From assembly GCF_000341285.1 (NCBI RefSeq), contig NW_005178436.1, forward strand, positions 86,479 through 150,478: a stretch of DNA of 64,000 bases. The letters are read 5' to 3'. How positions within the stretch are numbered: position 1 is the first letter of the stretch; each line of letters starts with the position of its first letter. The position numbers and the translations under genes are program-made. Shown here piece by piece: positions 60,829-64,000 of this stretch. The notes beneath the pieces were generated by a model. The model searched no databases, was not told where the DNA came from, and saw only the letters and a program-made list of their open reading frames with translations. The stretch is from Galdieria sulphuraria (lineage: Eukaryota; Rhodophyta; Bangiophyceae; Galdieriales; Galdieriaceae).

Positions 60829-63466
60829 GAAAGTAAGATATTTCTTGATACTGCTCATCTAAGATGACTTTTTGTGTAGGAGTTGGTCATTTGTTGACAA
60901 CTAGTCAAATATCTCATCAAGAAGAAATTCTGTTCCATAAGTAAATGAAATGTCCTCTATAGTTGATTCAACTTTTGAATTCTTAGAGATCATACTGAAT
61001 TTATCGAACTCGTTTAGTCCTTATCCAGAGAAAAACGATTTTCCATATAGTATTAATAGTAGCATTATTAGTAAGGATAAAGAGGCTTGGCCAAATAATA
61101 CTTGGTTTGAAAAAAACTTGGTAGTAGCAGAATGCCGAATTATTCCTCTCATTGCTTGCACTTTCTTTGCGATACTGGATACATTTTTCTTAATCGTTTC
61201 ATCCTAGATAGCTTCATGAACCGACTCAAACGATGAATTATAATGCATCTTTGCAGTGCCACGAATCTGTTATTACTAGTTTATATATTTTGATATTAAC
61301 TAGTTGTTTGTTCAGATATAAATATGTCAAACTGTATTTGATTCAATTCATAACTACTTGTTTTGAAGTACCTTCAGTTATATCATTTCGTTCCAACCAT
61401 GCATTACTGAGTAAGATATAGTCATTTCCCAGACAAGAATCTAATATCAGATTTCAATCTTTTTTCAAGTATTCACATCTAAATGCGTTGATTGTTAAAA
61501 CCGTTCAAAGTTGGCTATTGAAATATAGCCCTAGTAATGAATGGAGTCAATGTGTTAGAGTAGATAATGGCACAGCTCGATGCACAAAAAGTTGAATCAA
61601 CGTTTCCATTCAAAGCCAATTAGTTGATCGTAAGACTAATATACGTTGCTATCTTTTTAGGGGTATCTAAGAGAGAGTTGGTTGAATTGTCATTATGTAG
61701 ACATTGGGTTATCCAATAGAGTTTCTGTCATATAGTGTTTTTATAGGATGGCTTCTTTAAGGTAGAATTGATACTTTATTGACTCCTAGTTGTCGAGTTG
61801 ATAAAGACTTTGTACCTTTGCACTTGAAATATTGCTTTTGTATGTACGGAGTCTTTATATCCGAAGCAGTGTTTTATGTGGCCTTTAGGTTCCCTGTATG
61901 CTTGATTCAGCGTCGAATTGTCCAAGATTATTTTGAATTGTCTAAAATATTCTAGTCCTTATTCTACAAGGATGATTTACAGACTATTATTTGGATTACT
62001 TAGAATCAAGTCGAAGATGAATTCATTCGAGAATCACTAGGTGAGAATCCAAATTGCAGCAAAGCATCAATTCTCCCTTGATATTTGTATGCCGTATGCA
62101 ATATTAGGGTAAGCCGTTGTCCATAATTCAATTTAGGTACAGTTGTGGATTGACTTTCATATTGAATGACAATGTGTTTCTAGAATATTGAGAACATGTT
62201 ACTATTGATGAGCATAGATCAATCAGCATCCACCATTCTTGTATCTGTACGGAATTCAATTGAACTTTGTTTGAATCCAATTGTTCCTATCAATATTGGT
62301 GGAGCACGTTCTCTTTTTGCTGTCTTGGTACTAAGCTGAACTTGCGTCATAGAATCATCACTTTTTTGATAAAGGTATTGTGCAAAAAGTCTATTTCTTG
62401 TTTCTATTGACTGGTCGGAGAGTGGTCATCATCTTGTTATCTTATCTTTTCAAAAAAGTTGCAATTACTGAACACTAAAAACTGAACTTTAATTAAAATA
62501 AAGTATGACAGCGATAAACTACGCCATTCATATACTATAGAATCATTTGATTTAGACGAAGATTCAACTAGGTTGTAGACGATTGGTCACAAACGAGCTG
62601 CGAAAAGACGCAACGTAACCTTTTGATACAAGCTATTGAATCTTCCTTTTTCATGTTTATATGTTATGTAGTACAAGATGAAGAAAATGATTCCTTTTAT
62701 TTCAACTTTTATAAACTCGCTGAACCAGAGAATACACCAATTTGCTTTGGAAGAAAATGTATGATGAAAGATATAAAGTGAAAAAAGAAAGAAATGGCTT
62801 TCTAGTTTAATAGACTACAGAGATAGTGTTATGAGCCAAAAGTCTTGACTTTGATTCTCACCAGAAACATCAACGATACTCTTGTCGTCATTAGTAGAAA
62901 AAATATTCCCTACTATTACCTCATATTGGTAACAGTAGAACGTTTATGGTACTTTGTTTTTGTTTATCCATTCTACTGATGTGCATGACCTGTATTTGAA
63001 CACCATAAAGTAAGAAGTAGGCTGTTGAAACAAAATGGTTATTTATTTCAAGGCATCCCTATAATCCTTACAAATTATCCAAAGCTTAAGTGAACGTAGT
63101 ACTTTAGGCATTCTTTATCTTTTCCACACAGTCCTTATTCTTCTTCCTCTTTTTTTCTTATTGAAAATGAATATCATACAATTCTCACTGATAAAAGACA
63201 ATCAAATTTCTTTTCAAAACGGTAAAGTGTAGAAAAAAACAAGGAATATAAAATCTTACTTGCAGAATCGTTATTTTTATCTCTGTAGATATTATTCTCT
63301 ATATATAACTGTAACTCTCTTTACTGGTTTGGAAAATTATGATAACAACATATAGGAAGAACAATATCAAGTTTATGATTCGACTCGATCTCGACACTAA
63401 TATTCGATGAAGTAGGATGAGTCCTCATCATACTCGACCGGTGGTCTTTGGATTCGAACTAATCAA
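60829..63466. other. Gene-poor interval with short open fragments
   Basis: Several open pieces of 60-85 codons on the plus strand (60950-61207, 61233-61421) and stop-interrupted protein-like stretches around 61.5-62.4 kb. None carries a family motif or joins cleanly by GT-AG introns. A GATGAG-TC-CTCATC hairpin lies at about 63406-63420. No confident gene. Confidence 0.5.
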
Positions 63467-63778
63467 TCAATCTTTTTCAATCAACAACTTCACCGCAAGG
63501 AAGTTGCTTGTATTTATTTCATTGCAAAAATCATTGAGGTCTTGGTATGAATTGGCAGAAATGATTACAAAAGCAGAATTTACTATCTGATTTGCACATT
63601 TGACGACAACAATAACAGCAACTCTTAGAAGAGATAGGACAACACTTCTCACTACAGCATTGTTCTCGAAGAGTCGTGAACATAGTATTTCCTCTATAGT
63701 TCCTCTTTTATTTAGAATAATGTTTGGTGTTTTACGACCACTCTTCTCTTCCCTATATTGTAAATTCCACACATCCCT
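63467..63778 (-). other. Open frame without ATG near the window end
   Basis: About 104 codons open on the minus strand, no ATG at its beginning but preceded by a CAATTGAG acceptor-like string. It reads ...GTIEEILCSRLFENNAVVRS... and ends LAVKLLIEKD. It could be a last exon of a gene whose start is elsewhere; no family recognised. Confidence 0.3.
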
Positions 63779-64000
63779 CAATTGTGGAACAGATTAGCTA
63801 GTGTCCAGGAATCAGTTTGAATTCAACTGATTTTAAAAGATCATAGTTTTGGCTATGTTGAACCGAGTTTAAACTGTATTGAGTGGAGAAATAAGCGACT
63901 TTGCAAAACAGGGCAATCAACTATGAAACTAGTGAATAGACCAAGTCCTTTGCTTGATAAAATCAGATCAAAGTTGTTGAATGAAGAATAGTCAATTGTT

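Noticed and set aside
61480-61600. Possible retroelement integrase fragment (VRVDNGTARC)
   Set aside because: One short similarity-like string without neighbouring domains, repeats or target-site duplication.
63395-63425. Possible hammerhead ribozyme around GATGAGTCCTCATC
   Set aside because: The CTGANGA and GAAA core elements are absent; only a simple hairpin remains.
63445-63456. GGATTCGAAC, reverse B-box like
   Set aside because: Neither T-stem pairing nor D-arm on the minus strand.

Overview
The window is nuclear DNA of a compact, intron-bearing photosynthetic eukaryote, most likely a cyanidiophyte red alga of the Galdieria type (inference). Support: AT-rich sequence, about 80 very short introns (mostly 44-75 nt, GTAAGT...TAG), genes packed on both strands with gaps often under 100 nt, plant- or plastid-type nuclear genes (RecA, isopropylmalate isomerase small subunit with presequence, PEX22, nuclear ccmA) and mitochondrial proteins (NDUFA1, frataxin, COQ4, SAM50). 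I rebuilt exons by hand from splice signals, frame continuity and family similarity. Coordinates of multi-exon genes are whole spans, with exon joins in the evidence text.

Layout. 0-5.4 kb: a membrane RING-H2 protein, a TBC1D15-like RabGAP, then a minus-strand run (ABM-like protein, COQ4, frataxin) with gaps of only 21 and 27 nt. 5.5-9.6 kb: UMP synthase, a secreted Tyr/Pro repeat protein and a sugar porter. 9.6-10.9 kb: long non-coding stretch with (GA)20 before a bZIP gene. 11.6-20.5 kb: UFD1, RNA polymerase I/III subunit AC40, NDP kinase, purple acid phosphatase, isopropylmalate isomerase small subunit, MsrA and a D-lactate-type dehydrogenase. 20.5-31.6 kb: NatC subunit NAA35/MAK10, NDUFA1, PEX22, a neutral-sphingomyelinase-like enzyme, SAM50, the NEDD8-E1 subunit NAE1/AXR1 (with an in-frame stop), CcmA and a ParA-like ATPase. 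31.7-38.4 kb: importin-beta flanked by secreted proteins, including two paralogues of an apparently undescribed Cys-rich RGGY family and a fasciclin-like protein. 38.6-51.8 kb: TFIIH p62, GRASP, parvulin PIN4, ribosomal protein eL41, a zinc-motif protein, SART3-like HAT/RRM protein, a GT61-like glycosyltransferase, RecA, an SLC35E3-like nucleotide-sugar transporter and the glucosamine-6-phosphate acetyltransferase.

From about 52 kb to the end the picture changes: a methyltransferase with an in-frame stop, an MFS transporter remnant with an in-frame stop, then more than 7 kb with no confident gene. This looks like a decaying or subtelomere-like region (inference).

The genes are mostly housekeeping. 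Functional neighbours include frataxin/COQ4 (mitochondrial), SLC35E3/GNA1 (sugar-nucleotide supply) and the secreted-protein cluster (probably cell wall or extracellular). The most novel material is the paired secreted family, the operon-like mitochondrial trio, the antisense coding overlap of GRASP and PIN4, and the stop-free introns whose length is a multiple of three.
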